A stretch of 64,000 nt of DNA from Brevundimonas sp. UBA5866 (GCF_002432125.1 NZ_DJFS01000027.1:23922-87921), one strand, 5' to 3'; shown: positions 52,786-62,897, counted from the stretch's first letter. Numbers and translations: made by a program. The notes: generated from the letters alone by a model not told the origin.

Positions 52786-55356
52786 TCAATCGATAGCGGC
52801 CTTCATGACATCCAGTCGGGCAGCCTCGTTTTGGCGCTCCCTCACCTGGATCGCGCCCTGGATGGCCTCCAACAGGCGATCCAGCACGATCGGCTTGGTG
52901 ATATGGCCGTCTGCGCCGACTTCCATGCCGCGCTTCAGATCCTCGGCACTGTGGGCCGCCGAGAAGATCAGGATTGCTGCGGGCCGTTTTTGATTCTCCG
53001 CTTCGTCCTGACGGATCAGGCGAATGGCCTCCAGACCGTCCATGACCGGCATCTGTACATCCATCAGGATGATATCGAACTGCATCGAGGCCGCCAGTTG
53101 CACGGCCTCCCTGCCATCCACGGCGAACTGAAGCTGATACTCGTCGCTGCTGAGCAGCATTCCCAGAATCTTGCGGTTCGTGGCGTTGTCATCCGTGATC
53201 AGGATACGCAGCGCGCCGGTCTGGGGCAGCGGTGCCGATCCCGGCTGATCGAAAACGACCGGAGCCGAAGCCGATGGCAACGGCAGTTCAAACCAGAACT
53301 GCGAACCCGCCCCCGGCTGGCTGGCCGCATTCAGACGCCCGCCCATCATTTTGACCAGTTTGTTACTGATCGACAGGCCCAGTCCCGTGCCGCCGAACTT
53401 ACGGCTGATGCTGTCGTCGGCCTGACGGTAGCGTTCAAAAATACGACCGTCAGAAGCCCCCTCAAAGCCGATCCCCGTATCCGTCACCACGAACAGGCTG
53501 CGCTCGCTCGGCAGACGGACGACGCTGATCAAAATCTTGCCTTCAGGGGTGAATTTCAGCGCGTTACTGATCAGATTGTTCAGCACTTCACAGAGACGGA
53601 CACTGTCCCCGCGCACCCAGAAATTCTCGCCTTCATCCAGTTGCAGCTTCAGCGTCAGCCCCTTGGCCTCGGCCTTGTCGCGCCACAGGGCCTCGACGTC
53701 GCGCACGACCCGATACAGATCGAACACCTCGGTCTCGATGGTCAGTTCGCCTGCATCCATCTTGGCGTTGTCCAGCACATCGGACAGCAGGCGGTTCAGC
53801 ATTTCGCTGGAGGTCGCGATCAGCCTGACCTTCTCGGCCACATCCGGCGGCAGTTGCTCCTTGCTGAGCGCATCGGCCATTGCCACGACGCCATTCAGGG
53901 GCGTGCGGATCTCGTGGCTGACATCGGCAAAAAACTGGCTGCGACGCGCGTGCAGATCGCGTTCAAGATCACGCGCCCGTGCCAAGGCCTTGGCCATGCG
54001 CCACTGGCGGTACAGCAGCAACATTGCGCCAGCCCCCAACAGGGTCATCGCCGCAAACATCCACCACAGGGTTGCAATCGTGCGGTTGTGATCGGCGATC
54101 TGACCGCGCTCAAGTTGAAGCTCGGCCTCCAGGTCGCCGACGATATCGCCCATGACAGCCGACGAGGCCAGAACAGAGCGGCGGTTCTCGCTGACATAAT
54201 AGTCGCGCAGGGCATTGATCCCCCGGCGATAATCCCCCGAGGCAATCATGTACTCGGCTTCGGCACGCTGGATCTGCGGCGACATTTTCAGCACGCCCTG
54301 ATCCAGCTTTTCGCGCAGATTGGCAATGTCGCGCCGCGCCAGTGCCACCTGTCCCGTGCGGGAATAGGCAATCGCACGGCGCACCAGCATCAGATCGTTC
54401 ATCGGTGCCGGAGCCTTCAGATCCGTGCCGAACGGAGCATAGCAATCCAGAACACCCGACCAGTCATCACGGGCCGAGGCGATATATCCGCACAGCACCC
54501 CCGCCATGCTCAAACGTACCGGCGTTCCGGCATGTCGAGCCAGTTCGCTGTAGGTCTGCAGGGTTTGCTTCGCAGCCTCCTGACGACCGACATAACCCAA
54601 TGTCATTGCCAGATTGAACATCGGCTCATAACCGGGTGCCGGATAATCGGTTCGGGTCACCCAGTCCTCGGACAGGTGCATGACACGCAGAAAGCCGGGA
54701 ACATCGTCCAACTGGCTATGCGCCAACCCCGCCAGCCGCCACAGGTTCGCGCCGACCGAGGCCTCGGTCATACCGCCGTCGGGCACATAGGACAGCGCCG
54801 ATTGAACCATACGCAGGGCGGCGACGCCCTGCTCCTGCAACAACAGGTGACGCGCCATGAGACCCCGCGCCACGGCCTTTGGAAGCCACCCCTTCTGCCT
54901 AGCTATCAGGGCATCGATTTCGGCGGCTTGCACATCGCGGTCGCGCTTTAGACGCACGGCGACTTCGTTGATCTCGACCAGTGCCAAATAGTCGGCGTTG
55001 CCAGCCTTGGCCGCCATCGTCTTGAGACGCGCATTCCAAAGCGTAGCCGCTTCAAACTCGTGCTGCTCGATCAGGACGCTTGTTACATGCTGGAGGCGGC
55101 TGAGGTTCTCCGCTGTAACCTCTGCCAGCGCGGCATTTCCAAAGCGCTCCAGGTCAGCCATGCTGGTGGCCAGGACCCTGCGCCTTACCGTCAAGCTATA
55201 TTCCCGGACGGCTTCGTCCGAGCCCCGTACGACGACCGGCCCGGATGCCGGCATACGATCGCCGTTGGGGGCCGCGTGTACCTGGGGCGCTGATACTAAC
55301 AGCGCCATCACCACGGCGGCGGCGGCGGCACGGGTCAGATGATCTGCGCGAGACAT
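52786..55356 (-). CDS. Hybrid sensor histidine kinase with periplasmic helical sensor
   Basis: An 856-aa hybrid kinase. Signal peptide 1-28; periplasmic region 30-425, mostly alpha-helical and TPR-like; transmembrane helix about 428-449. The kinase has the H-box SHEIRTPLNG with His481, the N-box around 592-600, the G1 box DTGIG (626-630) and FGGTGLGLS (655-662). A receiver domain from 716 carries the acidic pair TDDN (721-724) and phospho-acceptor Asp766 in LMDVQMPVMDG, with Lys821 closing. No Hpt or output domain, so the signal must leave through a separate Hpt protein, possibly the one at 50652. Confidence 0.93.
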   Translation of the reverse strand: MSRADHLTRAAAAAVVMALLVSAPQVHAAPNGDRMPASGPVVVRGSDEAVREYSLTVRRRVLATSMADLERFGNAALAEVTAENLSRLQHVTSVLIEQHEFEAATLWNARLKTMAAKAGNADYLALVEINEVAVRLKRDRDVQAAEIDALIARQKGWLPKAVARGLMARHLLLQEQGVAALRMVQSALSYVPDGGMTEASVGANLWRLAGLAHSQLDDVPGFLRVMHLSEDWVTRTDYPAPGYEPMFNLAMTLGYVGRQEAAKQTLQTYSELARHAGTPVRLSMAGVLCGYIASARDDWSGVLDCYAPFGTDLKAPAPMNDLMLVRRAIAYSRTGQVALARRDIANLREKLDQGVLKMSPQIQRAEAEYMIASGDYRRGINALRDYYVSENRRSVLASSAVMGDIVGDLEAELQLERGQIADHNRTIATLWWMFAAMTLLGAGAMLLLYRQWRMAKALARARDLERDLHARRSQFFADVSHEIRTPLNGVVAMADALSKEQLPPDVAEKVRLIATSSEMLNRLLSDVLDNAKMDAGELTIETEVFDLYRVVRDVEALWRDKAEAKGLTLKLQLDEGENFWVRGDSVRLCEVLNNLISNALKFTPEGKILISVVRLPSERSLFVVTDTGIGFEGASDGRIFERYRQADDSISRKFGGTGLGLSISNKLVKMMGGRLNAASQPGAGSQFWFELPLPSASAPVVFDQPGSAPLPQTGALRILITDDNATNRKILGMLLSSDEYQLQFAVDGREAVQLAASMQFDIILMDVQMPVMDGLEAIRLIRQDEAENQKRPAAILIFSAAHSAEDLKRGMEVGADGHITKPIVLDRLLEAIQGAIQVRERQNEAARLDVMKAAID

Positions 55357-55405
55357 GGTTACCTAAACTCAACTTCGGGCTGTCTGTGCGATCCTGCCCT
55401 TCAGG

Positions 55406-56572
55406 TCAACGCTTACCGACCATTTTACGGGCCCGGCCCAGCCTGCCCGCCGCCTCGATCAGCACATCGTCGGGCTTTGCAAAACACAGCCGTACGATAT
55501 GTCCCTGCCCTTCTGTAGTGACGAAGGCCGAAACCGGAATGGCGGCGACACCGTGCTCACGCACGCAGACCTCACAGAAATCGGCATCACCAAGAGCGAT
55601 ACCCGAAGCCTTAAGATCCACATTCAGGAAATAGGTGCCGTCGCTCTCGAGACAGCTATAGCCCTCTGCCTCCAAGGCGGATTTGAGCAGGCGATAGCTG
55701 CGGCCCATGCCTTGTGCCATATCGTCATACCAGCGGCCATCCCAGCCCAGCCCCTCGGCCACAGCGGTCTGTAGCAATGGCGGGGTCGCAAAGGTCAGGA
55801 ACTGATGGGCGCGCGCCACCGGATCGACCAAGCGCACCGGCGCACAGACAAAACCGACCTTCCATCCGGTCAGTCCAAACATCTTGCCCGCCGATCCAAT
55901 CTTTATCGTGCGATCCGCCATGCCGTCGATCAGGGACAGCGGCACATGCCGCCTGTCTCCCAGTCTGACGTGCTCCCAGACCTCGTCGCTGATCACCAGC
56001 AGCTCGTGATCGACACAGATCCGCGCCAGAATGGACAGCTCTTCGGCGGTGTACATGCGCCCGGCCGGATTCAGCGGATTGTTGAACAGAACCGCCCGTG
56101 TTTTTTCAGTCAGGGCATCCGACAGGGCTTCATGCGTTATGGCCCAATCCGGCGGTGACAAGACCACCGCCCTGACCACACCACCGGCCCGCTCGATCAA
56201 GGGGCGATAGGCGTCATAGGCGGGTTCGAAAATGATGACCTCGTCACCGGGCCTTACCCACGCCGCGATAGATGCTGCAATCGCTTCGGTCGCGCCCGAT
56301 GTGATGACGATTTCATCACTGGTGTAGGAGGTGCCCTGCATGCGGTTGTAATGGGCCGCCACCGCATCGCGCAGTTCGGGCAAGCCACGCGACGGCGCAT
56401 ATTGGTTCCAGCCGTTCACAACGGCATTGGCCGCACGCTCTCGCAGCTTTATAGGGCCGGAATCTTCCGGAAAGCCCTGTCCCAGATTGATCGCGCCATA
56501 TTCCCGCGCGAGGCCGGACATGCGCTCGAATATGGTTACAGGCGCATCGCCGAATACCGGATGCGGCGTCAT
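55406..56572 (-). CDS. PLP-dependent class I/II aminotransferase
   Basis: A 388-aa fold-type I enzyme of the kynurenine/methionine aminotransferase (YbdL-like) branch. The PLP Schiff-base lysine is Lys230 in GSAGKMFGLTGWKVG; NNPLNPAGR and ISDEVWEHV bind the cofactor; INLGQGFPED is the N-terminal hallmark. ATG 56572 is chosen. A TTG 36 bases upstream is in frame but would overlap the small ORF, whose TGA overlaps this ATG as TGATG. Confidence 0.92.
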   Translation of the reverse strand: MTPHPVFGDAPVTIFERMSGLAREYGAINLGQGFPEDSGPIKLRERAANAVVNGWNQYAPSRGLPELRDAVAAHYNRMQGTSYTSDEIVITSGATEAIAASIAAWVRPGDEVIIFEPAYDAYRPLIERAGGVVRAVVLSPPDWAITHEALSDALTEKTRAVLFNNPLNPAGRMYTAEELSILARICVDHELLVISDEVWEHVRLGDRRHVPLSLIDGMADRTIKIGSAGKMFGLTGWKVGFVCAPVRLVDPVARAHQFLTFATPPLLQTAVAEGLGWDGRWYDDMAQGMGRSYRLLKSALEAEGYSCLESDGTYFLNVDLKASGIALGDADFCEVCVREHGVAAIPVSAFVTTEGQGHIVRLCFAKPDDVLIEAAGRLGRARKMVGKR

Positions 56573-56700
56573 CACAGGCGGGCCGAAAAGGCTCCGCGAC
56601 GCAGCCAATTGGTCAGCAAGCGAAAGAGCAATCCGCCCGTGCGCGTGTGGATCACCCGCCGCGCATGGCGGCCCTTACCTTTGTACACCTGAAACGGCAT
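56572..56700 (-). CDS. 42-residue basic ORF coupled to the aminotransferase gene
   Basis: ATG at 56700 opens 42 codons rich in Arg and Lys (begins MPFQVYKGKGRHARR) and ends in a TGA overlapping the aminotransferase ATG. The third codon position is strongly G/C, as in neighbouring genes. The ribosome site (GGGA) is modest and I recognise no family. It could be a real small protein or a coupling leader. Confidence 0.4.
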   Translation of the reverse strand: MPFQVYKGKGRHARRVIHTRTGGLLFRLLTNWLRRGAFSARL

Positions 56701-56937
56701 GGGGGTTTCCCGTCAAACTCGAATCAACGGCCTATAATGCGGCTTGTCGCGCGCTGACAAAAGTCGAATAGCAACGAAATCGCCAACAGCGGCGGGCTGG
56801 CCGGCACCATGTCCACCCTATGGTTAAGTGGCTGTTGACCTTGAACTTTAAGTAGCCGCTAAGCCTGTCTGATCGCGTAGAGTTAATAGCTGCCGCCCTA
56901 TGGTCCCTGTGAAGATGCAGTGACGGGAGCGTCATTT

Positions 56938-57366
56938 ATGAATTCAGCACAGTGCAAACAGTCGATCCTTGCCGGCCTGGTGGCCGCTGCGGCCCTGATG
57001 GTCGCGCCGGGCGTCGTTCACGCCAAGGATGCGGGGTCCCAGACCTTTCAGGTCCGGGCGCGCGTGCCCGTATCATGCTGGGTTCGCCCTGACCGCGACA
57101 TCGTCGCCGGTGAAGGGGTCAGCGGCAGCGTCATCGAGGCCTGCAACAACCCCGGCGGCTATACGATCACGGCCAACTACCGCCAGCTGGGCGATGGCGA
57201 GCGGGCACAGATGGTCTACAACAACCGCCCTGTAGAGCTGGCCAAGAGCGGTGGTCAGGTCCTGCGTCGTTCCAACATGGCGACGATCAAGACCGTAAGC
57301 TATCGTTTCCAGAACGTGACCCTGGAACAGCCTCTGACCGTTTTCCTGACGATCCAGCCGATCTGA
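56938..57366 (+). CDS. Small exported pilin-like protein
   Basis: A 142-aa secreted protein. The signal peptide is residues 1-29 (ends VVHAKD); the mature part is short and beta-rich (RARVPVSCWVRPDR, GGYTITANYRQL, VSYRFQNVTLEQPLTVFLTIQP), with two Cys that could form a disulphide as in fimbrial and spore-coat-U proteins. GGGAG lies 8 bases before the ATG. It converges on the chaperone-usher operon across a shared terminator, so it may be a minor subunit; homology is weak by eye. Confidence 0.65.
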   Translation: MNSAQCKQSILAGLVAAAALMVAPGVVHAKDAGSQTFQVRARVPVSCWVRPDRDIVAGEGVSGSVIEACNNPGGYTITANYRQLGDGERAQMVYNNRPVELAKSGGQVLRRSNMATIKTVSYRFQNVTLEQPLTVFLTIQPI

Positions 57367-57397
57367 ATCCGGCTGATCCCGGACACCTGAAAAGCAG

Positions 57398-57426
57398 ACG
57401 CCCCGACCATCCGGTCGGGGCGTTTT
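57398..57426. terminator. Bidirectional terminator at the end of the fimbrial locus
   Basis: ACGCCCCGACC (57398-57408), loop ATCC, GGTCGGGGCGT (57413-57423), TTT. Confidence 0.9.
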
Positions 57427-57430
57427 CATT

Positions 57431-58342
57431 TTATATCGCCGTGACGGTGAAATGCAGGATGTCGCTATAGCGACCTGCCCGCTTTCCGCTCGTGTCCTGG
57501 ACCAGGAATTGAAGCGGATACTCGTCGTTTACGGCATGTCGGCTGTTGCGCTGGAACTGGAAGGGGCTGCTCAGGTCCACATCGACACTCCCCATACGCA
57601 GGCGGTAGGGGATCTTCCATGCCGGGTCCTGATGCACGAGACGGCCCTGATTTTCCGAACGCACGTTCAAAAGATAGCTGCGGGTGGAGTCGACCGTCAC
57701 CACCGTGCGCGGGCTGTAGGTGCGATCTTCCAGTTCACCGAGGCTGATGGTGCGGATACCGCCGATGCGCGAATATTCGCCCTTCAACCCGATGCGGGCC
57801 GAGGCGCGGACTTCGTAGATGATCGGTATGGTTCGGCTGGCCAGTACCTCTTTGGAATTGGGGCTGATATAGTCGAACGTCACCTGCTGGATGAACTGTC
57901 CAGCTCCCGGATTGCCCTGCGGTGCGACTCTGACAGCATAGCCATTCGCCGCGACGCCATTTGGCGAGACACGAAGGGTGGCTGCGATCGGACGCGAGGC
58001 GAACTCCGGCGGCGTCACGTCAAAACCTGTGCGCGCGTCCTCCATGTCGTAGGCGATATACTGCCCCGTCTCTGCGTTGTGCAGACGGGCGGTATTGTCG
58101 TCTGTGCGGATGCGGATGCGCCCATTGCAGTCGATATTGCCGCGATTGGTAACGCGAAGCTCGAACGGGAAGCTGTTGATCGCCGATCCGTGCGGATCGT
58201 GCAGGATACGCCATGAAGAGTCGCTTACGATCTCTGCAAAACAGTTCCGCTCGGGGCGATCGGCATAGGCTCCCGTCGCGGTCGCGGTCAGGCCGAGCGC
58301 GAGGACAAGCGACGAAAGGCATCGTATTGCACGCATTTTCAT
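57431..58342 (-). CDS. Large distal fimbrial subunit-like protein
   Basis: A 303-aa exported protein; signal peptide 1-28 (ends GAYADR). All-beta composition with alternating hydrophobic strands (FPFELRVTNRGNIDC, IPIIYEVRASARIG, YSDILHFTVTAI). Position after the usher and size above the pilins suggest a two-domain tip adhesin as in CS1-type (alpha) fimbriae, not proven. ATG 58342 has GGAGG 7 bases upstream; the usher stop lies 14 bases before. Confidence 0.7.
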   Translation of the reverse strand: MKMRAIRCLSSLVLALGLTATATGAYADRPERNCFAEIVSDSSWRILHDPHGSAINSFPFELRVTNRGNIDCNGRIRIRTDDNTARLHNAETGQYIAYDMEDARTGFDVTPPEFASRPIAATLRVSPNGVAANGYAVRVAPQGNPGAGQFIQQVTFDYISPNSKEVLASRTIPIIYEVRASARIGLKGEYSRIGGIRTISLGELEDRTYSPRTVVTVDSTRSYLLNVRSENQGRLVHQDPAWKIPYRLRMGSVDVDLSSPFQFQRNSRHAVNDEYPLQFLVQDTSGKRAGRYSDILHFTVTAI

Positions 58343-58356
58343 AGGGCGGCCTCCTG

Positions 58357-60894
58357 TCATGGCTCGGGATCAAGGATCGAAAGTACCACCACACCCAGAT
58401 CATAAAGACCTTCGTTATCTTCAGGAATGGTGAACTCGAATGTCTCGGTCGGGCTGGAGAACAGCTCGACCTTATAGGTGTGCCCCGGTTTCAGTTTCTG
58501 TGCCGCGAAACGGCCAACCGAGTTGGTGAAGAAGATTTCCGGCTTCATCTCGGTGTCGTTCTTGTCGCTCAGCCGCCCGGACATGAGCGAAACCGCCCCC
58601 CCGCTGCGGCCGGTCAAACGGCCCATCACCGAAACGAAAGCGTCGCTGCCGGCCGTAATCAGATAGCCGCTGCGATAGCCGGGGTGCACTCTGCGCAAGC
58701 CATCGCCGATGTCATAGCCGGCCGGAACATCAACGACGTCGTAATACAGGGTCTGGTTCACATAGGATGCCAGGGCATTTGCCACTGCTGGTCCCAACGG
58801 ACCACTGCGCCCCATATAGCGACCGCGCGAGAAGTCATCGCCGATAATGGTATCGCGGCCTCCCAGTGACTCGTGGGCGCGAACCATCGCAAAGCTGTCG
58901 AAGATCGGTCGGCTGACGGCGAACTGACCGCCGGTGTAGGCCAGCGCGGTACCGATACGGGCGCTGGTGATCTGACGGCTGGTAACATCACTGAAGCTGT
59001 TGCCGAAGGACGCGTGGCTGACCCCGCCTTCGAAACGGTTGCCCATATAGTTCACGCCGCCCGACACATTGGCCGGCCCATCGGCATAACCTACGCCGAC
59101 GTTATAACCCCACCCGCCAACGCGGTTATCGGCAATCTGCGAGTAGCGAACGCTGGAGGCATTCTCCTGGGAGGTATAGCGACCCTCGACACGGCGATCG
59201 CCGCGCGGTTGCCAGACGATGCCAACGGTAAAGTTCCAGTCACCACCGCGGTCATCAAAGCCCAGATCCGAATAGGTCGCACCGAACTGAACGTCGACAT
59301 TCCGGAAGATCTGGTAGCTGGTATAGGCGCTGAGCGAGTAGCCATTGTCCACATTGGCCAGGCGGGACGTCTGGTATGAGCCTGCAAAGGTCACGCCCCA
59401 ATCCACCGAAAACTGGTGCGTATAGGATGCGGAAAAAGCCCACTCGATGGCGTTGGACGACCCTACGTTGCCGAGAACCGCAAAGTTTTCAGACGTATAG
59501 TCTGCCGCCACGGCCCAGCTATCCCGTGTCTCACCAGAGTCCACGAGATGCTCGTAGGTGAGCATACCGGCATATCCGGCACCCAGGGGGCCCTCGCTGA
59601 CGGCCACATCGCCGCGAAGACGCGAACCGTTCCTCAGAATGAGCTGCGACTGCGCCGAGCCGGTTTGCACCGCTTCGCTGAGTTGAAGGCCAAAGCCGAT
59701 AGCCGGACGGGATTCGAACGCTTTTTGCCAATAGCCCGAGAACACCCAATCGCCATCGGAATATTCCGGCGAACCTATGAAGTTGGTGTTCGTCTTGCCC
59801 AGGAACGCGCCATACTCATAGTCGCCCGGCTCCAGGTCGATGGAATCCAGATAGGCAGAATAGTTAACCGTCTGCACCCTGCCGGCAGGGTTCTGGATCT
59901 CGATCTTCAGATCGTTGGAGCCATATTCCAACGGTAGGTTGGACAGGTCGTACTGACCGGCGTTGAGCTGGAATTCCCGCACCAACAAACCGTTTCGGGT
60001 CACGCGGACAATCGAGTCTTCCTGCAGAATGATCTTGCGATCGCCGGACAGTATGCTGCGCTGGAAGGTATCAAAGGTGCGGCGCTGGCGCGCTACGCCG
60101 ATGCCGCCGATATTGGCATAGCCTTGGCGGCCACGATATTCGGGAACAAGGTCCCCCAACCACCAGCGGCGGTATTTCTCCGGCTCGTCATAGACCAAAC
60201 GGGCATACTGGCGCTGAACCTCGTATTCACCGCCACCAAGATTTCTGTCACCGACGAACTCTGTCTCGAGTACGAGATTCTTGTACCGGATCGCACCCGT
60301 CAGGCCGACGAAAGGATCGGACACGCCCGACGCGCTGTGATCCTTGGATATGCTGATGTTGGTATTCAGATAGGCCGAGAAGGGTTCAGGCTCCAGGCCC
60401 TTCCCTTCCGGATTGACGTCTTCGAACAAACGCTCGACCGCACGACGTGACGGATCGATCCGCAGCACCAGTACGGCTAGCAGGTCCGGATCATAGTTCA
60501 GGCTGATGCCGCTGGCATTGATGTCCTCAGCCTCGAACATATCCCGCCCTTCCAGCTCGCGTGCCAATTCGGCACGGGCCTCTTCGGTGAGCAGAGGGGA
60601 AATCTGGGTGATGAAACTATCGCTGCGGACCCTGAAACGGTCGTCCCGTGTCAACAGCACGTCCAACTCGCCCAGCACGCGGTTGTTGAAGTGCAGCGGC
60701 ACCGTCATGGCGATGTCGCGATCATACGGGTTGATATTGGGGCGAGGCGGACGGCTGGCCGGGTCTGCCTGTTCCGGAACGGGCACCACTTCCGGCGCGG
60801 CATCCTGCGCCTCTGCCATGCCCGGGGCCATCCCGATCATCCACGCCATAGCGACGCCGGATGTCGAGGCCACCCAAGTGTTACGGGGCTTCAT
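58357..60894 (-). CDS. Outer-membrane fimbrial usher
   Basis: An 845-aa usher: signal peptide 1-29, a periplasmic N-terminal domain with VPLHFNNRVLGELDVLLTRDDRF, and a large beta-barrel with many aromatic strand ends (about 200-690). A carboxypeptidase-like beta-sandwich is the C-terminal part (GRFAAQKLKPGHTYKVEL). VPAGYDIGDGLRRVHPGYRSGY is a plug/C-terminal usher motif. It is longer than pilins and close to CS1-type ushers (about 830-870). Six bases separate it from the chaperone gene; start MKPRNTWVAS. Confidence 0.88.
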   Translation of the reverse strand: MKPRNTWVASTSGVAMAWMIGMAPGMAEAQDAAPEVVPVPEQADPASRPPRPNINPYDRDIAMTVPLHFNNRVLGELDVLLTRDDRFRVRSDSFITQISPLLTEEARAELARELEGRDMFEAEDINASGISLNYDPDLLAVLVLRIDPSRRAVERLFEDVNPEGKGLEPEPFSAYLNTNISISKDHSASGVSDPFVGLTGAIRYKNLVLETEFVGDRNLGGGEYEVQRQYARLVYDEPEKYRRWWLGDLVPEYRGRQGYANIGGIGVARQRRTFDTFQRSILSGDRKIILQEDSIVRVTRNGLLVREFQLNAGQYDLSNLPLEYGSNDLKIEIQNPAGRVQTVNYSAYLDSIDLEPGDYEYGAFLGKTNTNFIGSPEYSDGDWVFSGYWQKAFESRPAIGFGLQLSEAVQTGSAQSQLILRNGSRLRGDVAVSEGPLGAGYAGMLTYEHLVDSGETRDSWAVAADYTSENFAVLGNVGSSNAIEWAFSASYTHQFSVDWGVTFAGSYQTSRLANVDNGYSLSAYTSYQIFRNVDVQFGATYSDLGFDDRGGDWNFTVGIVWQPRGDRRVEGRYTSQENASSVRYSQIADNRVGGWGYNVGVGYADGPANVSGGVNYMGNRFEGGVSHASFGNSFSDVTSRQITSARIGTALAYTGGQFAVSRPIFDSFAMVRAHESLGGRDTIIGDDFSRGRYMGRSGPLGPAVANALASYVNQTLYYDVVDVPAGYDIGDGLRRVHPGYRSGYLITAGSDAFVSVMGRLTGRSGGAVSLMSGRLSDKNDTEMKPEIFFTNSVGRFAAQKLKPGHTYKVELFSSPTETFEFTIPEDNEGLYDLGVVVLSILDPEP

Positions 60895-60900
60895 CGATCA

Positions 60901-61770
60901 TCACCGCGAGAATGTGACGTTGATCGGCTTGGATGCATCCAGCGCGACAGCCGTCGGCAGCTCGAAGTTACGACGCCCGTTGCGCGGCGGCAGGAAGCCT
61001 ACACCGACGTGCTGGGATATTTCTTCGCCGCTGAACTGGTGGACATATGACTGTCCCGATACGTCAGTGCCGGACACCGTCCAGGTGGCACCGGACATCA
61101 GGGCATAACGACGCCCCTTGTTCTCGACCGTGACCCGGACACCAAACACGGTACGAGTTTCGGCGGGGGTACCGTCCGCGGCCTCATCGACGACCTCGAT
61201 GCCTTCCACTTCCGGATTTTCACTCACGGTCATGGTCACTGGCGTTGCGGACACAACGCTTACGTCCGGCTCGGCCCCTTCAGGCGCGACGACGATCAGG
61301 GCTTTCATTGTGTACAGAACCTGCACACTGGCCGAGCCCACCATCTCTTCGGACTGTTCCACATCGGTATTGATCGGAAGCTGCTTGACCCAGAGGTAAT
61401 AGGCCTCGGAGGCATCTAGATTGGGGGCTCCGACCCATTGCACGCGCACCATTTGGCGGCCACCCACGCCCACGATTCCCTGCGGCGGGAATACGAGGAA
61501 GTTTTCATCCGCCGGGGTCTCAATGAGGTTCTCGTCCTCATCCAGTTCCATACGCGTGATCGTGGTCTCGAACGGCATCGGTGCGGCACCGACGTTGCCG
61601 ACTTCAATACGGGCCGCAGATCCCACACCTGTGGTCGTCAGTTCTGAAACCATCGGGGCCACCCGCATGGCCCACGCCGTCGCGCCAATGCTCGCGCTGG
61701 CGACCAACAGTGCCGACACAGCCAAAACAGAACGCGGTTTGAGATATTCACGCAGACGTAATGACGACAT
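60901..61770 (-). CDS. Periplasmic fimbrial chaperone (PapD-like)
   Basis: A 289-aa exported chaperone; the N-terminal hydrophobic segment (about 12-34) is a signal sequence ending TAWA. The immunoglobulin-like first domain shows ARIEVGNVGAAPMPFETTITRME and the PPQGIVGVGGRQMVRVQW loop that binds the subunit C-terminus. It keeps pilins folded before the usher. A hydrophilic insertion around 190-210 (VVDEAADGTPAETRT) enlarges the second domain beyond the usual 230-250 aa. Confidence 0.86.
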   Translation of the reverse strand: MSSLRLREYLKPRSVLAVSALLVASASIGATAWAMRVAPMVSELTTTGVGSAARIEVGNVGAAPMPFETTITRMELDEDENLIETPADENFLVFPPQGIVGVGGRQMVRVQWVGAPNLDASEAYYLWVKQLPINTDVEQSEEMVGSASVQVLYTMKALIVVAPEGAEPDVSVVSATPVTMTVSENPEVEGIEVVDEAADGTPAETRTVFGVRVTVENKGRRYALMSGATWTVSGTDVSGQSYVHQFSGEEISQHVGVGFLPPRNGRRNFELPTAVALDASKPINVTFSR

Positions 61771-61893
61771 TGAGGGCCCCTAAAAATTTTCGCTTCCGTA
61801 GAAGCGTCCCAGCTTGAGGCAACGCGGCATTGCCTATCGCCGGTTTTGCAACTGCGATGCCACGCCTGGCCGCACCTGCATGAGAACGGAATT

Positions 61894-61935
61894 AAAAAAG
61901 ACACCCGGACCGATATCGACCCGGGTGCCCTCTTT
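61894..61935 (-). terminator. Terminator after the major pilin-like gene
   Basis: On the minus strand CACCCGG / CCGGGTG arms (61927-61921 with 61908-61902) are followed by a TTTTTT run near 61899-61894. It may reduce read-through from the pilin gene into the chaperone-usher genes. Confidence 0.7.
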
Positions 61936-61947
61936 AATGTTCCAGAC

Positions 61948-62736
61948 TTAGAGAGCCTGGATCACCACGTTGAACGAACCGGTGTATTCGCCGGCGACCA
62001 GCGACTTATCGGCCTTGCCCAGATCGACGATGATGGTCATCGGCGACTTCCAGGCACCGAAGGTGACCGGTGCCGGGCTGGTTTGACCGGCGGTCATCTG
62101 CAGCAGACGATCGGTAGCGGTCGTCGAGCTGGCAGCGTCACCCGGAGCGCGGAACGAAGCCTTCACCGAGTACGGGATCTCGGTGGTGAAGTGCAGCGAG
62201 TCATAGCCGAACTGCGGCGTGGTCTTCAGGCTGGCTTGGGTACGGGACAGCTGCACCTTGTTCTTGGTGTTGCAGCCGGCCAGGTTCGTACGGAAGTGCA
62301 GCGAGGCACCAGCGACTTGGTCGAATGCGAGGGCCGGGCCGTGGTTTTCCGAAGCGTAAACGCCGATCTGGCCGAAGTTGAAGCTCAGGTTGTCGTTGGT
62401 GCCGGTGTAGAACACGCAGTGCGGGGTAACGGTGCCGCGCAGCGTAAAGGTTGCACCGTCCTTGGTGCCAGCGTCGCCAATGTTGCCGCGAACGGTGCGA
62501 TTAGCAGCCCAGCGCGACTCGATGTTGGTGCTCGGCACGCCGTCCCAGGTGGTGCCATTGTAGTTGCCGTAGTCTTGGTGGCGAGGCGTATCCGGGTTGG
62601 TGACGTGCTCACCCCATTTTTCCAGCGGTGCGCTCGGCGGATTGCCGTGGCCAGGCAAACCGTAGCCGTGTGCTTGAGCCGAGGTAGCCAAGAGAGCGAC
62701 AGCGGCGGCGCCGCACAGGATCGAAGAAAGTTTCAT
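61948..62736 (-). CDS. Major fimbrial subunit-like protein
   Basis: A 262-aa exported protein, signal peptide 1-22 (ends AQAHG). The N-terminal 60 mature residues are rich in Gly, Pro, His and Asn. The pilin-like beta-domain follows: LRGTVTPHCVFYTG and LAGCNTKNKVQLSR give a Cys pair, and the C-terminal strand is GSFNVVIQAL. The codon pattern is very regular, and the gap to the next gene contains a terminator, as for abundant major subunits. Its own promoter lies in the AT-rich 62737-62897. Confidence 0.78.
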   Translation of the reverse strand: MKLSSILCGAAAVALLATSAQAHGYGLPGHGNPPSAPLEKWGEHVTNPDTPRHQDYGNYNGTTWDGVPSTNIESRWAANRTVRGNIGDAGTKDGATFTLRGTVTPHCVFYTGTNDNLSFNFGQIGVYASENHGPALAFDQVAGASLHFRTNLAGCNTKNKVQLSRTQASLKTTPQFGYDSLHFTTEIPYSVKASFRAPGDAASSTTATDRLLQMTAGQTSPAPVTFGAWKSPMTIIVDLGKADKSLVAGEYTGSFNVVIQAL

Positions 62737-62897
62737 TGGATTGCTCCGTTAGATTTCAATTGAACCAATCTGATCTCAATGCCCACCTTAGAAGGCCGCA
62801 TCAGATGGAAGACACTACGCGTTGTTACAAATACTGTATCGTTTTACGCTTGAAATACATTTCATCTTTTTTGATGAAATTCAGTTTACAGCTTTGA

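Noticed and set aside
52747..54951. 734-codon plus-strand frame
   Set aside because: Antisense to the hybrid histidine kinase, whose H, N, G and receiver motifs are complete.
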